Source: Massilia niastensis DSM 21313
GTDB taxonomy: Bacteria > Pseudomonadota > Gammaproteobacteria > Burkholderiales > Burkholderiaceae_D
Reading direction: 5' to 3'
DNA: 64,000 nt
NCBI RefSeq assembly: GCF_000382345.1
Contig: NZ_KB908092.1
Span: 51,175-115,174 of the forward strand
Positions 6,545-18,208 of the stretch are shown piece after piece. The notes below the pieces were generated by a model, which saw nothing but the letters and a program-made list of their open reading frames with translations, searched no databases and was not told the origin of the DNA. Each line of letters starts with the position of its first letter. The first letter of the stretch is position 1. The position numbers were made by a program, and so were the translations under genes.

Positions 6545-8743
6545 CTAACGGGCGCTGGCGAGCAAGGCCACCAGCTTCTCGATCGGGTAGGGCTTGGCCA
6601 GCACCTGCACGCCGGGAATGGCGGCCTGGCGCTCGGTGTAGCCGGTGGCCAGCACGACCGGCATGGCCGGGTAGCGCTGGCGCACGATGCCGGCCAGATC
6701 GATGCCACTGATCTTACCCGGCATGACGATGTCAGAAAAGACAATCCTTGGAAGGATGCCGCTATCGAGCAGTTCGACGGCATGTTCGCCGTTGTGGGCA
6801 ACCAACACCTCGAATCCGCATTCCTCCAGGGCATGCAAGACCGCTTCCCGCACCAGCGGATCGTCTTCCACGAACAGCACCGTGCCGCGTGCGCGCGGCA
6901 AGGGGAGGGCGGCCTCCGGCGGCGGCGCGGCGCGGACCGGCAGGCTTGCGCGCGGCAGGTAGATGTCGACCCGGGTGCCCTGGCCGGGTTCGCTGTCGAG
7001 CAGCAGCAGGCCCTGCGACTGCGCCGCGAACGCGTAGGCCTGCGGCAGTCCGAGGCCGGTGCCCTGGCCCTGGGCCTTGGTGGTGAAGAAGGGATCGAGG
7101 GCGCGCGCCAGCACCTCGGGCGGCATGCCGCAACCGCTGTCCTGCACCCGCACCCGCACGTAGTCGCCCGGCGCCAGCGGACCGGGCGGCAGCGCCAGCG
7201 CGTGGTTGTCGGCCGCGATGCGCAGGGCGCCGCCGCGCGGCATCGCATCGCGCGCATTGATCGCCAGGTTCAGCAGCGCCAGGTCGAATTGCAAGGGCTC
7301 GACGGTCACCGGCCACAGGCCTTCCCCGCAGTCGACCTCGAGCGAGATATCGTCGCGCAGCGCGCCCCGTATCAGCTGGAGCGCGCTGCGCAGTTGCCTG
7401 CCGGGATCGACCGTTTCCAGGCGCGCTTCCTGGATCCGCCCGAACGAGCCGAGCTGGCCGGTGAGGGCGGTGGCGCGCTGCACCGTCTTCTGGCAGGTCT
7501 GGATCAGTCCCTGCACCCTGGACTGGGTGGAGGTCATCCCGGCCAGCTGCAGCGCCGTGGTCAGGGTCTGCAGCAGGTTGTTGAATTCGTGCGCGATGCC
7601 GCCGGTCAGGCGCCCGAGCGCCTCCAGTTTCTGGGACTTGAGCAGGGCGCTCTGCGCGCGTTCGGTGGCGGCGACCGCTTCGGCCACGCGCTGCTCGAGT
7701 TCCTGCTGCGCATGCAGGATCTTGCGGCTGGCCTCGGCCATGCGCAGGGCCACGCCGTCGATCTCGGCCAGGCCCTGCGCTTCGTAGCGCACCTCCTTGC
7801 CCTGGCCCAGCTCTTCCGCGCTGCGCTCCAGGTACTCGATCGGCCGGATCGCCTGCGCCGCCAGGCGGCGCGCCGCCAGCACCCCGGCCGCCAGCAGCAG
7901 CAGCATGAGACCGCCGAGCATGGCCGCGGCCTGCAGCGGCACGCGCCGGATCTCGCTGACCGGGATGCTGACCAATACTTTCCAGCCGGTGTTCGGCACC
8001 GTGCTGAAGAAGGCGCGCACCCTGATGCCGTCCAGGCTGCGGCTCTCGTACACGCCTTCGCTGGCGGTGTTCAGGCGCATGCGGCTGTAGGTGCGGATCG
8101 GGCTGCCGACGAAGGCTTCCGGCTGGCGCGAACGGGCCAGCACCATGCCCTGGCGGTCGACCACGGTGGCCAGCCAGTCGTCGCGGAAATGCTGGCGCCT
8201 GAGCAGGGGTTGCAGCGCGCTGGCGTTGACGCCCATGACGAGGAAATAGCGCAGCGCGCCGTCGATGCGCACCGGCACCTGGATCGTGAAGTCGTGGCGC
8301 TTGCCGAGCGGGGCCATGAAGAGGTCCGACACCAGCATCCGCTCGGCGCCCTGTTCACGCATCAGCTCGTCGATATTCGAGACGCGCCGCAGCGGCAGCG
8401 TCGCGCCATACGGGGCCCGGGTATTGAGCAGCTGGCGTCCGCCCGGCTCGACCAGGATGATGGTCGACTCGGCCGTCGGCGCCATGCGCCGGGCGTGGGC
8501 ATAAAACTCTTCCAGCCGCCCCCGGCTGAGCGAGGGCGAGCCGGCCAGGGCATGGAGGATGCCGGCCCTGCTCTGGATTTCATTGTCGACCAGCAGGGCG
8601 AAGGCGCGGGTCGCCTCGGCCACGCTCTCGGCCTGCGACACCTGTCCCTCGCGGTAGACATAGGCCACCGCCAGCGCTGCGGCGACGAAGGACGGCACCA
8701 GCACGGACAGCACGAGGATCAGGAGGCGGGTGCGGATGCGCAT
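6545..8743 (-). CDS. Membrane hybrid sensor histidine kinase (cache-type sensor, receiver at C-terminus)
   Basis: A 732-aa protein. An N-terminal membrane helix ([20 protein letters not shown]) is followed by a periplasmic double-cache-like sensor (about 30-270), a second helix ([20 protein letters not shown]) and a HAMP-like linker. The dimerisation/phosphoacceptor helix carries [18 protein letters not shown] (His about residue 383). The ATPase domain has N-box [15 protein letters not shown]1 DSGCGMP and G2 [12 protein letters not shown]-terminal receiver ([14 protein letters not shown], phospho-Asp in FSDIVMP) ends the protein. It is separated by 224 bp from the activator gene and has no adjacent response regulator, so its output is unknown. 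A TATAAT-like box lies at 8791-8796 on the minus strand. Confidence 0.85.
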   Translation of the reverse strand: MRIRTRLLILVLSVLVPSFVAAALAVAYVYREGQVSQAESVAEATRAFALLVDNEIQSRAGILHALAGSPSLSRGRLEEFYAHARRMAPTAESTIILVEPGGRQLLNTRAPYGATLPLRRVSNIDELMREQGAERMLVSDLFMAPLGKRHDFTIQVPVRIDGALRYFLVMGVNASALQPLLRRQHFRDDWLATVVDRQGMVLARSRQPEAFVGSPIRTYSRMRLNTASEGVYESRSLDGIRVRAFFSTVPNTGWKVLVSIPVSEIRRVPLQAAAMLGGLMLLLLAAGVLAARRLAAQAIRPIEYLERSAEELGQGKEVRYEAQGLAEIDGVALRMAEASRKILHAQQELEQRVAEAVAATERAQSALLKSQKLEALGRLTGGIAHEFNNLLQTLTTALQLAGMTSTQSRVQGLIQTCQKTVQRATALTGQLGSFGRIQEARLETVDPGRQLRSALQLIRGALRDDISLEVDCGEGLWPVTVEPLQFDLALLNLAINARDAMPRGGALRIAADNHALALPPGPLAPGDYVRVRVQDSGCGMPPEVLARALDPFFTTKAQGQGTGLGLPQAYAFAAQSQGLLLLDSEPGQGTRVDIYLPRASLPVRAAPPPEAALPLPRARGTVLFVEDDPLVREAVLHALEECGFEVLVAHNGEHAVELLDSGILPRIVFSDIVMPGKISGIDLAGIVRQRYPAMPVVLATGYTERQAAIPGVQVLAKPYPIEKLVALLASAR

Positions 8744-8906
8744 GGCGGCTTGGAAACGAATGCGGCGGATGCCGATCGGCGAATTGGCGAATTATACATA
8801 ATGCAATTTCTCGCTGTAGTACGCCTGGCATGCGTGCGCGCCGCCCTGGCATCCGGCACAGGCCAGCCAGCTTGTATAATGTGGCAAGACCAATCCGCAT
8901 GCTCAT

Positions 8907-9641
<735 letters not shown>

Positions 9642-9647
9642 GAAGAC

Positions 9648-10640
9648 ATGATGAAAAAGTTTTTGGTCACGATGATGTTGGCAGTCACCGCGGTCTCGAT
9701 GATCGCCGAAGCGACCGCGCGCCCGCTGGGCGGCAAGCGCTCGATCGGCCGCCAGTCGCAAGCCGTGCGCCAGATGCCGGCCCCGGCGCCGGCGCCGGCC
9801 CCGGCCTTCCAGCGCCAGCCGAGCGCGGCCCCGGCCGCGGCTGCGGGCACCGCCGGCGCGGCCGCCGCGGCAGCCAAGAAGCCGAGCATGTGGAAGGGCA
9901 TCCTGGGCGGTGCGCTGCTCGGCCTCGGCCTGGGCGCGCTGCTGTCGCACTTCGGCATCGGCGGCGCGTTCGCCAGCGCGATCGCGACCATCCTGATGAT
10001 CGCCCTGCTGGCGCTGGCCGTGCTGTTCATCGTGCGCATGTTCCGCCGCAAGGACACCCCGGCCAACCCGCAGTTCAAGAACGCCTTCGGCACGCCGCAG
10101 CCTGCCGGCGCGGTCGCCACGCCTGACATCGGCTCCGGCCTGCGCCAGCCGGCTTGGCAGCCGTCGGCTTTCGGGGGCCAGCAGCCGCAGGGCGGCGTGT
10201 CCTTCGACAAGGGCGTGCCGGCTGCCGCCGTTGCCGGCGCCGCCGCTCCCCATGCCCAGTGGGGCGTGCCGGGCGACTTCGACAGCGAGTCCTTCCTGCG
10301 CCATGCCAAGTCGTCCTTCATCCGCATGCAGGCGGCCTGGGACCGTGGCGACACCAACGACCTGCGCGAATTCACCTCGCCGGAAGTGTTCGCCGAGCTG
10401 AAGATGCAGATCCAGGAACGCGGCGGCGTGGCCGACTTCACCGACGTGGTGGCTATCGACGCCCAGCTGCTGGGCATCGAGACCACCGCCACCGACTACC
10501 TGGCGAGCGTGCAGTTCAACGGCATGATGCGTACCGCCCAGAACGCGCCGGCCGAGCCGTTCACCGAGGTCTGGAACATGTCCAAGCCCTTGTCGGGCAA
10601 TGGCGGCTGGGTGCTCGCGGGTATCCAGCAGCTGTCCTGA
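9648..10640 (+). CDS. Tim44-like domain membrane protein
   Basis: A 330-aa protein starting 6 bp after ubiE. It has a signal-like N-terminus (MMKKFLVTMMLAVTAVSMIA), a Pro/Ala-rich linker (APAPAPAPAFQRQPSAAP), hydrophobic segments (ILGGALLGLGLGALLSHFGI and ATILMIALLALAVLFIVRMF) and a C-terminal Tim44-like domain (about 215-330) beginning FLRHAKSSFIRMQAAWDRGD. Bacterial Tim44-domain proteins of this kind have no settled function. The position between ubiE and ubiJ is common in this group. ATG 9651 is an equally possible start. A strong terminator follows. Confidence 0.85.
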   Translation: MMKKFLVTMMLAVTAVSMIAEATARPLGGKRSIGRQSQAVRQMPAPAPAPAPAFQRQPSAAPAAAAGTAGAAAAAAKKPSMWKGILGGALLGLGLGALLSHFGIGGAFASAIATILMIALLALAVLFIVRMFRRKDTPANPQFKNAFGTPQPAGAVATPDIGSGLRQPAWQPSAFGGQQPQGGVSFDKGVPAAAVAGAAAPHAQWGVPGDFDSESFLRHAKSSFIRMQAAWDRGDTNDLREFTSPEVFAELKMQIQERGGVADFTDVVAIDAQLLGIETTATDYLASVQFNGMMRTAQNAPAEPFTEVWNMSKPLSGNGGWVLAGIQQLS

Positions 10641-10702
10641 ATTATTTTCAGGTAAAGTTCCTGTGCTGCCGGGTTTGCGCCCGGCAAACTGGTAAGATCA
10701 GG

Positions 10703-10732
10703 ACCGCCCGCTTTTCCCGGGCGGTTTTTTTT
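10703..10732 (+). terminator. Intrinsic terminator after the Tim44-like gene
   Basis: ACCGCCCG and CGGGCGGT form a perfect 8-bp GC-rich stem around a 7-nt loop, followed directly by eight T. It ends only about 10-18 bases before the possible ubiJ start codons, so ubiJ needs read-through or a promoter overlapping this region. Confidence 0.9.
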
Positions 10733-10749
10733 ATTGACGTGTGATGTCC

Positions 10750-11430
10750 ATGTTCCCGAGTCCTTTCCCACTGTCGCCGCAACGCGCCCTGGCCGCCCCG
10801 GCCCTGGCCGTGATCAACCACCTGCTGGCCCAGGAAGCCTGGGCGCGCGATGTGCTGGCGCGCCATGCCGGCAAGGAAGCCTGTATCGATACGGGTCCCG
10901 TCGTGCTGCGCATGCGTGTGGCGCGCGACGGCATGCTCGAGGCCAGCCGTGGGGAAGGGCCGGCCGGCGCTCCGGAGGCGAATGTGACCATCCGCCTGAA
11001 GCTGACCGACCTGCCGCTGATCGCCCAGGACCGCGCGCGCGCGCTGTCCTACGTGAAGATCGAGGGCGACGCCGAGTTCGCGAACACGATCTCGCAGCTG
11101 GCCAATGGCCTGCGCTGGGATGCCGAGCACGACCTCGAGCGCGTGGTCGGCCCGGTCGGCGCGCGCCGCCTGGCCGAAGGCGCGCGCGCCACCACGGCCG
11201 GGGTGCTCGGGGTCGGGCGCAGGCTGGCCGAGAACATGGCCGAGTTCCTGGCCGAGGAAAGGCCGGTGCTGGTGCGGCCGCTGATGCGCGACGAGTTCGC
11301 CGGCGACGTCGTGCGCCTGCGCGACGACGTCGAGCGCACCGCCAAGCGCATCGCCAGGCTGGAACAGCGGCTGGCGGCCAGCGCCGCGACGACCCGCCCC
11401 GGTAGCGACCTGACTTCGGAACGCCGATGA
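10750..11430 (+). CDS. ubiJ: Ubiquinone biosynthesis accessory factor UbiJ (SCP2 domain)
   Basis: About 226 aa from ATG 10750; GTG 10741 and ATG 10744 are in-frame alternatives and none has a clear ribosome-binding site. The N-terminal half is an SCP2-like lipid-binding domain ([55 protein letters not shown]). The C-terminal part is helical and likely coiled coil ([20 protein letters not shown]). UbiJ helps assemble the soluble Ubi complex and binds ubiquinone intermediates. The gene overlaps ubiB by 4 bp (ATGA), the usual ubiJ-ubiB arrangement. Confidence 0.88.
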   Translation: MFPSPFPLSPQRALAAPALAVINHLLAQEAWARDVLARHAGKEACIDTGPVVLRMRVARDGMLEASRGEGPAGAPEANVTIRLKLTDLPLIAQDRARALSYVKIEGDAEFANTISQLANGLRWDAEHDLERVVGPVGARRLAEGARATTAGVLGVGRRLAENMAEFLAEERPVLVRPLMRDEFAGDVVRLRDDVERTAKRIARLEQRLAASAATTRPGSDLTSERR

Positions 11431-13004
11431 TATTGAAATTCCTGCGCCTGCTGCGCATCCTCACCGTCTTCACCAAGTACGGACTGGACGAGATCGCCGT
11501 CTCCAGCATCAACGCGCCGCGCACCGCGCGCCTGATGAACACCTTCTTCTTCTGGCGCCGCATCACCTCGCCGCGCGCGATCCGGCTGCGCCAGGCGCTC
11601 GAGGAGCTGGGCCCGATCTTCGTCAAGTTCGGCCAGCTGCTCTCGACCCGGCGCGACCTGCTGCCGCCCGATATCGTGGACGAGCTGTCGCTGCTGCAGG
11701 ACCGGGTGCCGCCCTTCGATTCCGAACTCGCGGTGGCCCAGATCACGCGCTCGCTCGGCGCCCACCCTGACCAGCTGTTCGCCCACTTCGACCGCGTCCC
11801 GGTGGCCTCGGCCTCGATCGCCCAGGTGCACTTCGCCCAGCTCAGGGACGGCAAGGACGTGGCGATCAAGGTGCTGCGCCCGGGCATGAAGAAACTGATC
11901 GACGAAGACATCGCGCTGATGCAGCTGGCCGCCAGCCTGATCGAGCGCGTGTGGGGCGAAGCCCGGCGCCTCAAGCCGCGCGAGGTCGTGGACGAGTTCG
12001 ACAAATACCTGCACGACGAGCTGGACCTGATGCGCGAGGCGGCCAATGCCAGCCAGCTGCGCCGCAACTTCGCCAATTCCACGCTCCTGATGGTGCCGGA
12101 AATGTATTGGGATTACTGCTCCAGCAGCGTGATCGTGATGGAACGCATGCGCGGCATCCCGGTGTCGCAGATCGACCGGCTGGCGGCGGCGGGCGTGGAC
12201 CTGAAGAAGCTGTCGAACGATGGCGTGGAAATCTTCTTCACCCAGGTGTTCCGCGACGGCTTCTTCCATGCCGACATGCACCCCGGGAATATCCTGGTAT
12301 CGGTCGAGAAGGAAACCTTCGGCCGCTACATCGCGCTCGACTTCGGCATCGTCGGCACCCTGAACGACTTCGACAAGGATTACCTGTCGCAGAACTTCCT
12401 GGCCTTCTTCCGGCGCGATTACAAGCGCGTGGCCGAGGCCCACATCGAGTCGGGCTGGGCGCCGCCCAGCACCCGCGTCGACGAGCTCGAGTCGGCGGTG
12501 CGCGCCACCTGCGAGCCGATCTTCGACCGGCCGCTGAAGGACATTTCCTTCGGCCAGGTCCTGCTGCGCCTGTTCCAGACCTCGCGCCGCTTCAACGTCG
12601 AGGTGCAGCCGCAACTGGTGCTGCTGCAAAAGACCATGCTGAACATCGAAGGCCTGGGCCGCCAGCTCGACCCCGACCTCGACCTGTGGAAGACCGCCAA
12701 GCCCTACCTGGAGCGCTGGATGGCCGAGCAGGTCGGCTTCCAGGGCTTCGTCGAGCGCCTGAAGGCCGAGGCGCCGCGCTACGCCCACATCTTCCCGCAG
12801 CTGCCGCGCCTGCTGCACCAGGCGCTGGAGCGTGAATCCCACCCGCACCTGGCCAATCCGCACGTCGCCAGCGCCGACCTGCTGGCGATGGTGATGATGG
12901 AGCAGCGCCGCACCAACCGCATGCTGAGCGTGCTCACCTTCCTGGCGGTCGGGATGGGCGTCGCTGCGGTCGGCTTCTACCTGCTGCATTTCCATGGCGG
13001 CTGA
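11427..13004 (+). CDS. ubiB: Ubiquinone biosynthesis kinase-like protein UbiB
   Basis: A 525-aa protein of standard UbiB length (ABC1/ADCK/UbiB atypical kinase family). It shows the KxGQ motif in [19 protein letters not shown], the Ala-rich nucleotide loop [16 protein letters not shown], the catalytic region [13 protein letters not shown] and the metal-binding [10 protein letters not shown] hydrophobic helix near the C-terminus ([20 protein letters not shown]) anchors it in the inner membrane. UbiB supports early ubiquinone intermediates and acts by ATP hydrolysis. It overlaps ubiJ by 4 bp and the next methyltransferase gene by 11 bp. Confidence 0.96.
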   Translation: MILKFLRLLRILTVFTKYGLDEIAVSSINAPRTARLMNTFFFWRRITSPRAIRLRQALEELGPIFVKFGQLLSTRRDLLPPDIVDELSLLQDRVPPFDSELAVAQITRSLGAHPDQLFAHFDRVPVASASIAQVHFAQLRDGKDVAIKVLRPGMKKLIDEDIALMQLAASLIERVWGEARRLKPREVVDEFDKYLHDELDLMREAANASQLRRNFANSTLLMVPEMYWDYCSSSVIVMERMRGIPVSQIDRLAAAGVDLKKLSNDGVEIFFTQVFRDGFFHADMHPGNILVSVEKETFGRYIALDFGIVGTLNDFDKDYLSQNFLAFFRRDYKRVAEAHIESGWAPPSTRVDELESAVRATCEPIFDRPLKDISFGQVLLRLFQTSRRFNVEVQPQLVLLQKTMLNIEGLGRQLDPDLDLWKTAKPYLERWMAEQVGFQGFVERLKAEAPRYAHIFPQLPRLLHQALERESHPHLANPHVASADLLAMVMMEQRRTNRMLSVLTFLAVGMGVAAVGFYLLHFHGG

Positions 13005-13602
13005 TCCGCACGGTTTCTCCAGCCGCGATCCGCTCAGCCCGCAGTTCTGGGACGAACGCTTCGCGCGCGGTTTCACGCCCTGGGACCAGGGCGGGGTGCC
13101 GGCCGCGCTGCGGCGCTTCGTGGCCGCGCAGGCCCGGCCGCTGACGGTACTGATTCCGGGCTGCGGCAGCGGCTACGAACTGGCCTGGCTGATGGAGCAG
13201 GGCTGGGACGCGACCGCGATCGATTTCGCGCCGGGCGCGGTGGCGCAGGCGAAGCAGGGCGCCGGCAAGTGGAGCGAACGGGTGCTGGAAGCGGATTTCT
13301 TCGCCTGGCAGCCCGCGCAGGCGCTGGACATGGTGTACGAACGCGCCTTCCTGTGCGCGATGCCGCCGGCCATGTGGCCGCGGGTCGCGGCGCGCTGGGC
13401 CGAACTGCTGGCCCCGGGCGCGCTGCTGGCCGGTTTCTTCTTTTTCGATAGCACGCCCAAGGGGCCGCCGTTCGGCATCGACCGCACCCGCCTGGACGCG
13501 CTGCTGGGCGGACAGTTCGACTGCATCGAGGATGCGGCGGTCGACGGTTCGATTCCCATCTTCGTGGGCAAGGAACGCTGGATGGTGTGGCGGCGTCGCT
13601 AA
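12994..13602 (+). CDS. TPMT-family SAM-dependent methyltransferase
   Basis: A 202-aa protein resembling the thiopurine methyltransferase-like family: [19 protein letters not shown] at the N-terminus, SAM loop [15 protein letters not shown] (glycine motif), acidic residue in [11 protein letters not shown], then [15 protein letters not shown]. The physiological substrate is not evident; members are annotated for thiol, selenite or tellurite methylation. It starts inside the ubiB 3' end (11-bp overlap), so it is probably co-transcribed with ubiJ-ubiB. An inverted-repeat element begins 5 bp after the stop. Confidence 0.85.
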   Translation: MAADPHGFSSRDPLSPQFWDERFARGFTPWDQGGVPAALRRFVAAQARPLTVLIPGCGSGYELAWLMEQGWDATAIDFAPGAVAQAKQGAGKWSERVLEADFFAWQPAQALDMVYERAFLCAMPPAMWPRVAARWAELLAPGALLAGFFFFDSTPKGPPFGIDRTRLDALLGGQFDCIEDAAVDGSIPIFVGKERWMVWRRR

Positions 13603-13606
13603 AAGA

Positions 13607-13822
13607 TCAGGGTCAGGTCTGTCATTCGGACACCGAGCGAGCACCTTTGCTCTATCTCAAAATGCTGGTTTGTTCATCCCAAACTCGTCAATGCTCGGCT
13701 CACTTTGTCACCCAAACCGGCGCATCACGGACAAGGTCGGAAAGAGGGGGAAATCTCGGCATACCGTTCTGAGATTTCGCAGAGCTTGTGCGTCCATGTC
13801 CGAATGACAGACCTGACCCTGA
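13607..13822. repeat. 216-bp element bounded by 26-bp perfect inverted repeats (REP/MITE-like)
   Basis: The 26 bases at 13607-13632 (starting TCAGGGTCAGGTCTGTCATT) recur exactly, in inverted orientation, at 13797-13822. The 164-bp interior carries no credible gene but has its own dyads (AAATCTC at 13751 and GAGATTT at 13771). Base composition is lower in GC than the flanks. The GGTCAGGTCTGTCATT core resembles termini I associate with REP sequences mobilised by Y1-family (RAYT) transposases; that link is from memory. It sits immediately after a stop codon, a typical landing spot for a non-autonomous element. Confidence 0.75.
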
Positions 13823-13832
13823 ATGCCACGAA

Positions 13833-13861
13833 CCAAAAGAAAAGCCCGCTTGCGCGGGCTT
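13833..13861 (-). terminator. Hairpin with T-rich tail on the minus strand
   Basis: AAGCCCGC-TTGC-GCGGGCTT (13842-13861) forms an 8-bp stem. On the minus strand it is followed by TTTCTTTTGG, so it would terminate leftward transcription; the plus-strand tail is not T-rich. The only candidate minus-strand gene just to its right is a weak 57-codon ORF. Confidence 0.5.
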
Positions 13862-13923
13862 CGGAAAGTCAGTCTTCTTGTACGGACCAGCGGCGAGAAT
13901 ATCGCGCTCTCTTCTGTTTCTTC

Positions 13924-14097
13924 TTAACTTGGGGCATCAGGGATTCCCTGCTGCCAACATGCTTTTAAGAAAGATGCTATTAGATCACCGATAGCAAGGC
14001 TACGGCAAACGAAACCCACGCCTCCGATGGCGAAAAACAACACCTGTACTGCTCCCGGTTGCAGCTTAGACAGGGGTATGGCAGGAAGGTGCGGCAT
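13924..14097 (-). CDS. Possible 57-aa hydrophobic small protein
   Basis: This ATG-to-TAA frame lies in the low-GC gap between the methyltransferase and the fmdB-like gene. It encodes 57 residues with one hydrophobic segment (AVQVLFFAIGGVGFVCRSLA) and reads like a single-span membrane peptide. No ribosome-binding site is obvious and I recognise no family. A minus-strand terminator lies downstream. It may be a remnant of a mobile element or chance. The rest of the 13603-14165 gap, apart from the inverted-repeat element and hairpin, shows nothing I can name. Confidence 0.25.
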   Translation of the reverse strand: MPHLPAIPLSKLQPGAVQVLFFAIGGVGFVCRSLAIGDLIASFLKACWQQGIPDAPS

Positions 14098-14165
14098 AAA
14101 CAGGCAAAGCCGCGTGTAAAAGCTTTATAATTCAGGGTTTTGAAGATTTTTGCGGAGTATCAAGC

Positions 14166-14465
14166 ATGCCGATTTACGCCTACCGCTGCGACGAGTGCGG
14201 TTTTAACAAAGATGTGCTGCAGAAGATTTCCGACCCGGTCCTGAGCACCTGCCCATCGTGCGCCAAGCCGGCCTTCAAGAAGCAAGTGACCGCTGCCGGT
14301 TTCCAGCTCAAGGGCACGGGCTGGTACGTCACCGATTTCCGTGGCGGCACCCCACCGGCGACCGGCGCCGCGCCGGCCGCCAGCCCGGCCGCATCGTCGT
14401 CCTCCGACAGCGCCCCGGCCGCCCCGACCGCGCCGGCGGCAGGCAGCGGCACGAGCAGTACCTGA
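14166..14465 (+). CDS. FmdB-family zinc-ribbon protein
   Basis: A 99-aa protein beginning MPIYAYRCDECGFNKDVLQK, with two CxxC knuckles (CDEC, CPSC) forming the FmdB-type zinc ribbon in residues 1-40. A low-complexity Ala/Pro/Ser tail with no fold signature follows. FmdB-like proteins are putative regulators of unresolved role and sit upstream of DUF502 and aspS in many betaproteobacteria, as here. A TATAAT box at 14126-14131 is a likely -10 element. The gene is 47 bp upstream of the DUF502 gene. Confidence 0.88.
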   Translation: MPIYAYRCDECGFNKDVLQKISDPVLSTCPSCAKPAFKKQVTAAGFQLKGTGWYVTDFRGGTPPATGAAPAASPAASSSSDSAPAAPTAPAAGSGTSST

Positions 14466-14512
14466 TCCGGCTGCGGCCCCGGGCCGCAGTCCAACAAGAA
14501 CAAGAGAACCCG

Positions 14513-15115
14513 ATGCGCAAATACTTCCTCACCGGCCTGCTGGTCCTGGTGCCGCTGGCCATTACGGCCTGGGTGTTGAACCTGATCATCAGCACGCTGG
14601 ACCAGTCGCTGCTGTTCGTGCCGGATGCCTGGCAGCCGCGCACCATGTTCGGCATGGACGTGCCCGGCTTCGGCGCGGTGCTGACCCTGGCGATCGTGTT
14701 CCTGACGGGCCTGCTGACCAATAACCTGGTGGGCAACTTCATCGTCCGCCTGGGCGAGCGGCTGCTCAAGCGCATCCCGGTGGTCAGCTCGCTGTACGGC
14801 AGCGTCAAGCAGGTGTCGGACACGCTGTTTTCCTCGTCCGGCAATGCCTTCCGCCAGGCCGTCATCATTCCCTATCCGCACGCGGATTCCTATACGATCG
14901 CTTTCCTGACCGGCGTACCGGGCGGCGACGTGAAGAACCACCTGGTCGGCGACTACGTGAGCGTGTACGTGCCGACCACCCCGAACCCGACTTCCGGCTT
15001 CTTCCTGATGATGGAACGCAGCAAGGTCGTCGAACTGGACATGACCGTCGACGCGGCGCTGAAGTACATCGTCTCGATGGGCGTCGTCGCTCCCGACGAA
15101 ATCCCGTCCAAATAG
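14513..15115 (+). CDS. DUF502-family inner-membrane protein
   Basis: A 200-aa protein starting at ATG 14513 (MRKYFLTGLLVLVPLAITAW), the canonical DUF502 N-terminus. There are two membrane helices (GLLVLVPLAITAWVLNLIIS and GFGAVLTLAIVFLTGLLTNN). A soluble domain follows with RIPVVSSLYGSVKQVSDTLF and VPTTPNPTSGFFLMMERSKV, signatures of the family. The biochemical role is unknown. It lies between the fmdB-like gene and aspS, 75 bp before the latter, and is likely co-transcribed with both. Confidence 0.9.
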   Translation: MRKYFLTGLLVLVPLAITAWVLNLIISTLDQSLLFVPDAWQPRTMFGMDVPGFGAVLTLAIVFLTGLLTNNLVGNFIVRLGERLLKRIPVVSSLYGSVKQVSDTLFSSSGNAFRQAVIIPYPHADSYTIAFLTGVPGGDVKNHLVGDYVSVYVPTTPNPTSGFFLMMERSKVVELDMTVDAALKYIVSMGVVAPDEIPSK

Positions 15116-15190
15116 CAGAACAAGCGAAGAACAGAACAGGGCCGCCGGCGACGGCGGCGCCACCGAATCAACCAACCTGGAATGAAAACT

Positions 15191-16993
<1,803 letters not shown>

Positions 16994-17017
16994 GAGCGGC
17001 AACGGCCGCGTCCTGCA

Positions 17018-17042
17018 GCATGGACGGCTTTGCCGTCCATGC
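17018..17042 (+). terminator. Perfect 11-bp hairpin after aspS
   Basis: GCATGGACGGC-TTT-GCCGTCCATGC forms an 11-bp stem with a 3-nt loop, 25 bases past the aspS stop. A second hairpin follows (GGCCGGGC...GCCCGGCC near 17063-17083). Neither has a T tract, so they may protect the mRNA 3' end or attenuate nudB rather than act as simple terminators. Confidence 0.45.
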
Positions 17043-17093
17043 GTTCAACCGGCGCCTGCACGGCCGGGCTGCCCGCCCGGCCGCCATCTGTCC

Positions 17094-17549
17094 ATGAAAC
17101 CGTACAAGATCCCCGAATCGGTCCTGGTCCTGATCCACACTTCCGACATGGAAGTGCTGCTGCTCGAACGCGCCGACCGTCCGGGCTTCTGGCAATCGGT
17201 CACGGGTTCGCTCGATGCGCACGACGAGCCCTTGCCGGCGACGGCCGCGCGCGAGCTGTTCGAGGAAACCGGCATCGTCGCCGACGGCGAGCGGATTCGC
17301 CTGGTCGACTGGCATCTCTCCAACATCTACGAAATCTATCCGGTCTGGCGCCACCGCTACGCGCCCGGCGTCACGCACAACACCGAGCACGTGTTTTCGG
17401 TCTGCGTGCCGCGCGACATTCCCGTCATCCTCAGCCCGCGCGAACACCTGCGCCACGCCTGGCTGCCGTATCTCGAAGCGGCCGACCGCTGTTTTTCCTC
17501 CTCGAATGCCGAAGCGGTGCTGCTGCTGCCGCGCCATCTCGGCGCCTGA
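17094..17549 (+). CDS. nudB: Dihydroneopterin triphosphate diphosphatase (Nudix), NudB
   Basis: A 151-aa Nudix hydrolase of NudB length that would remove pyrophosphate from dihydroneopterin triphosphate in folate synthesis. The N-terminus KIPESVLVLIHTSDMEVLLL is typical. The Nudix box spans GSLDAHDEPLPATAARELFE followed by ETGI, with the catalytic RELFEETG. WRHRYAPGVTHNTEHVFSV fits NudB rather than generic Nudix enzymes. It follows aspS by 100 bp in the same order seen in related genomes. Confidence 0.92.
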   Translation: MKPYKIPESVLVLIHTSDMEVLLLERADRPGFWQSVTGSLDAHDEPLPATAARELFEETGIVADGERIRLVDWHLSNIYEIYPVWRHRYAPGVTHNTEHVFSVCVPRDIPVILSPREHLRHAWLPYLEAADRCFSSSNAEAVLLLPRHLGA

Positions 17550-17634
17550 TCCCGGCGCGGGAACCCGGCCGCGTCCCGCCGGTCTAACTGCTGCGTTGGA
17601 TGCCGTTCCTGGCATTGCCTGACGTTTTTCAGCA

Positions 17635-17661
17635 AAAGCACAGTGGTGCTTTATATTTTTT
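17635..17661 (+). terminator. Putative intrinsic terminator downstream of nudB
   Basis: AAAGCAC-AGTG-GTGCTTT forms a 7-bp stem with a 4-nt loop, followed by the T-rich ATATTTTTT. It lies 86 bp after nudB in an AT-rich 350-bp gap (17550-17901). That gap otherwise contains only the promoter of the next small gene and a GCACG-GGTT-CGTGC dyad near 17690. Confidence 0.55.
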
Positions 17662-17809
17662 CTTCCGTGCGCAAACACGCATATGGCACGGGTTCGTGCA
17701 TGTAAAACACATATTTTTCCCTATGAGGCGCTCGTAAAAGCGCGTGTTTAGGCTTTTTGATAACCGAAGGAAATTTGTTTATCCAATTCAAGCACAATAC
17801 ATTCAACGT

Positions 17810-17838
17810 TTGACATTGGGAAATCAGTAGAATATCGT
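17810..17838 (+). promoter_or_regulatory. Sigma-70 promoter of the 68-aa protein gene
   Basis: A perfect -35 TTGACA (17810-17815) is followed after 17 bp by TATCGT (17833-17838, four of six consensus bases). Initiation near 17845 would leave a leader of about 57 nt to the ATG at 17902. Confidence 0.55.
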
Positions 17839-17901
17839 CAACGCCTCACTGCCCCGTGACAATTCGTTACAAATCAATAACCGGATGATTCAGGAGGAAC
17901 G

Positions 17902-18108
17902 ATGGACGAGTCCAAGCTCGCATGCGAGGAAAAGGTGAAGGAAATCAGCGTCGGCAATGGTTGCCTCTATGTCGACCTGCTGTGCGGTCTGCGCCTGATC
18001 GCTCCGCTGCTCTCCGCTGAAGAGCTCAGCAAGGCGCGCCGGGCGCCCGCGCGCAGGATGATGGTCACCGGCCACGAAGCCATCGTGGAGCAGGCGCTCG
18101 CATTCTGA
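17902..18108 (+). CDS. Small 68-aa protein of unknown function
   Basis: The frame has a strong Shine-Dalgarno (AGGAGG, ending 6 bases before ATG 17902) and a consensus-like promoter upstream, so it is likely expressed. The protein is soluble, with no signal peptide or membrane helix. The N-terminal half has VKEISVGNGCLYVDLLCGLR, and a basic stretch follows (KARRAPARRMMVTGHE). Two Cys in GCLYVDLLC might bind a metal, but nothing proves it. I do not recognise a family. It is monocistronic, between nudB and the clsB pair. Confidence 0.7.
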   Translation: MDESKLACEEKVKEISVGNGCLYVDLLCGLRLIAPLLSAEELSKARRAPARRMMVTGHEAIVEQALAF

Positions 18109-18208
18109 GGACCCGCCGCGCCGGCGTGGGAAAGGGTTGGCCGGCGGATGGCTGCACGATTGGGCCTGGCAGAGGGGAATTCGCCCCTGATCCGGTTAGA
18201 ATGTTCCC

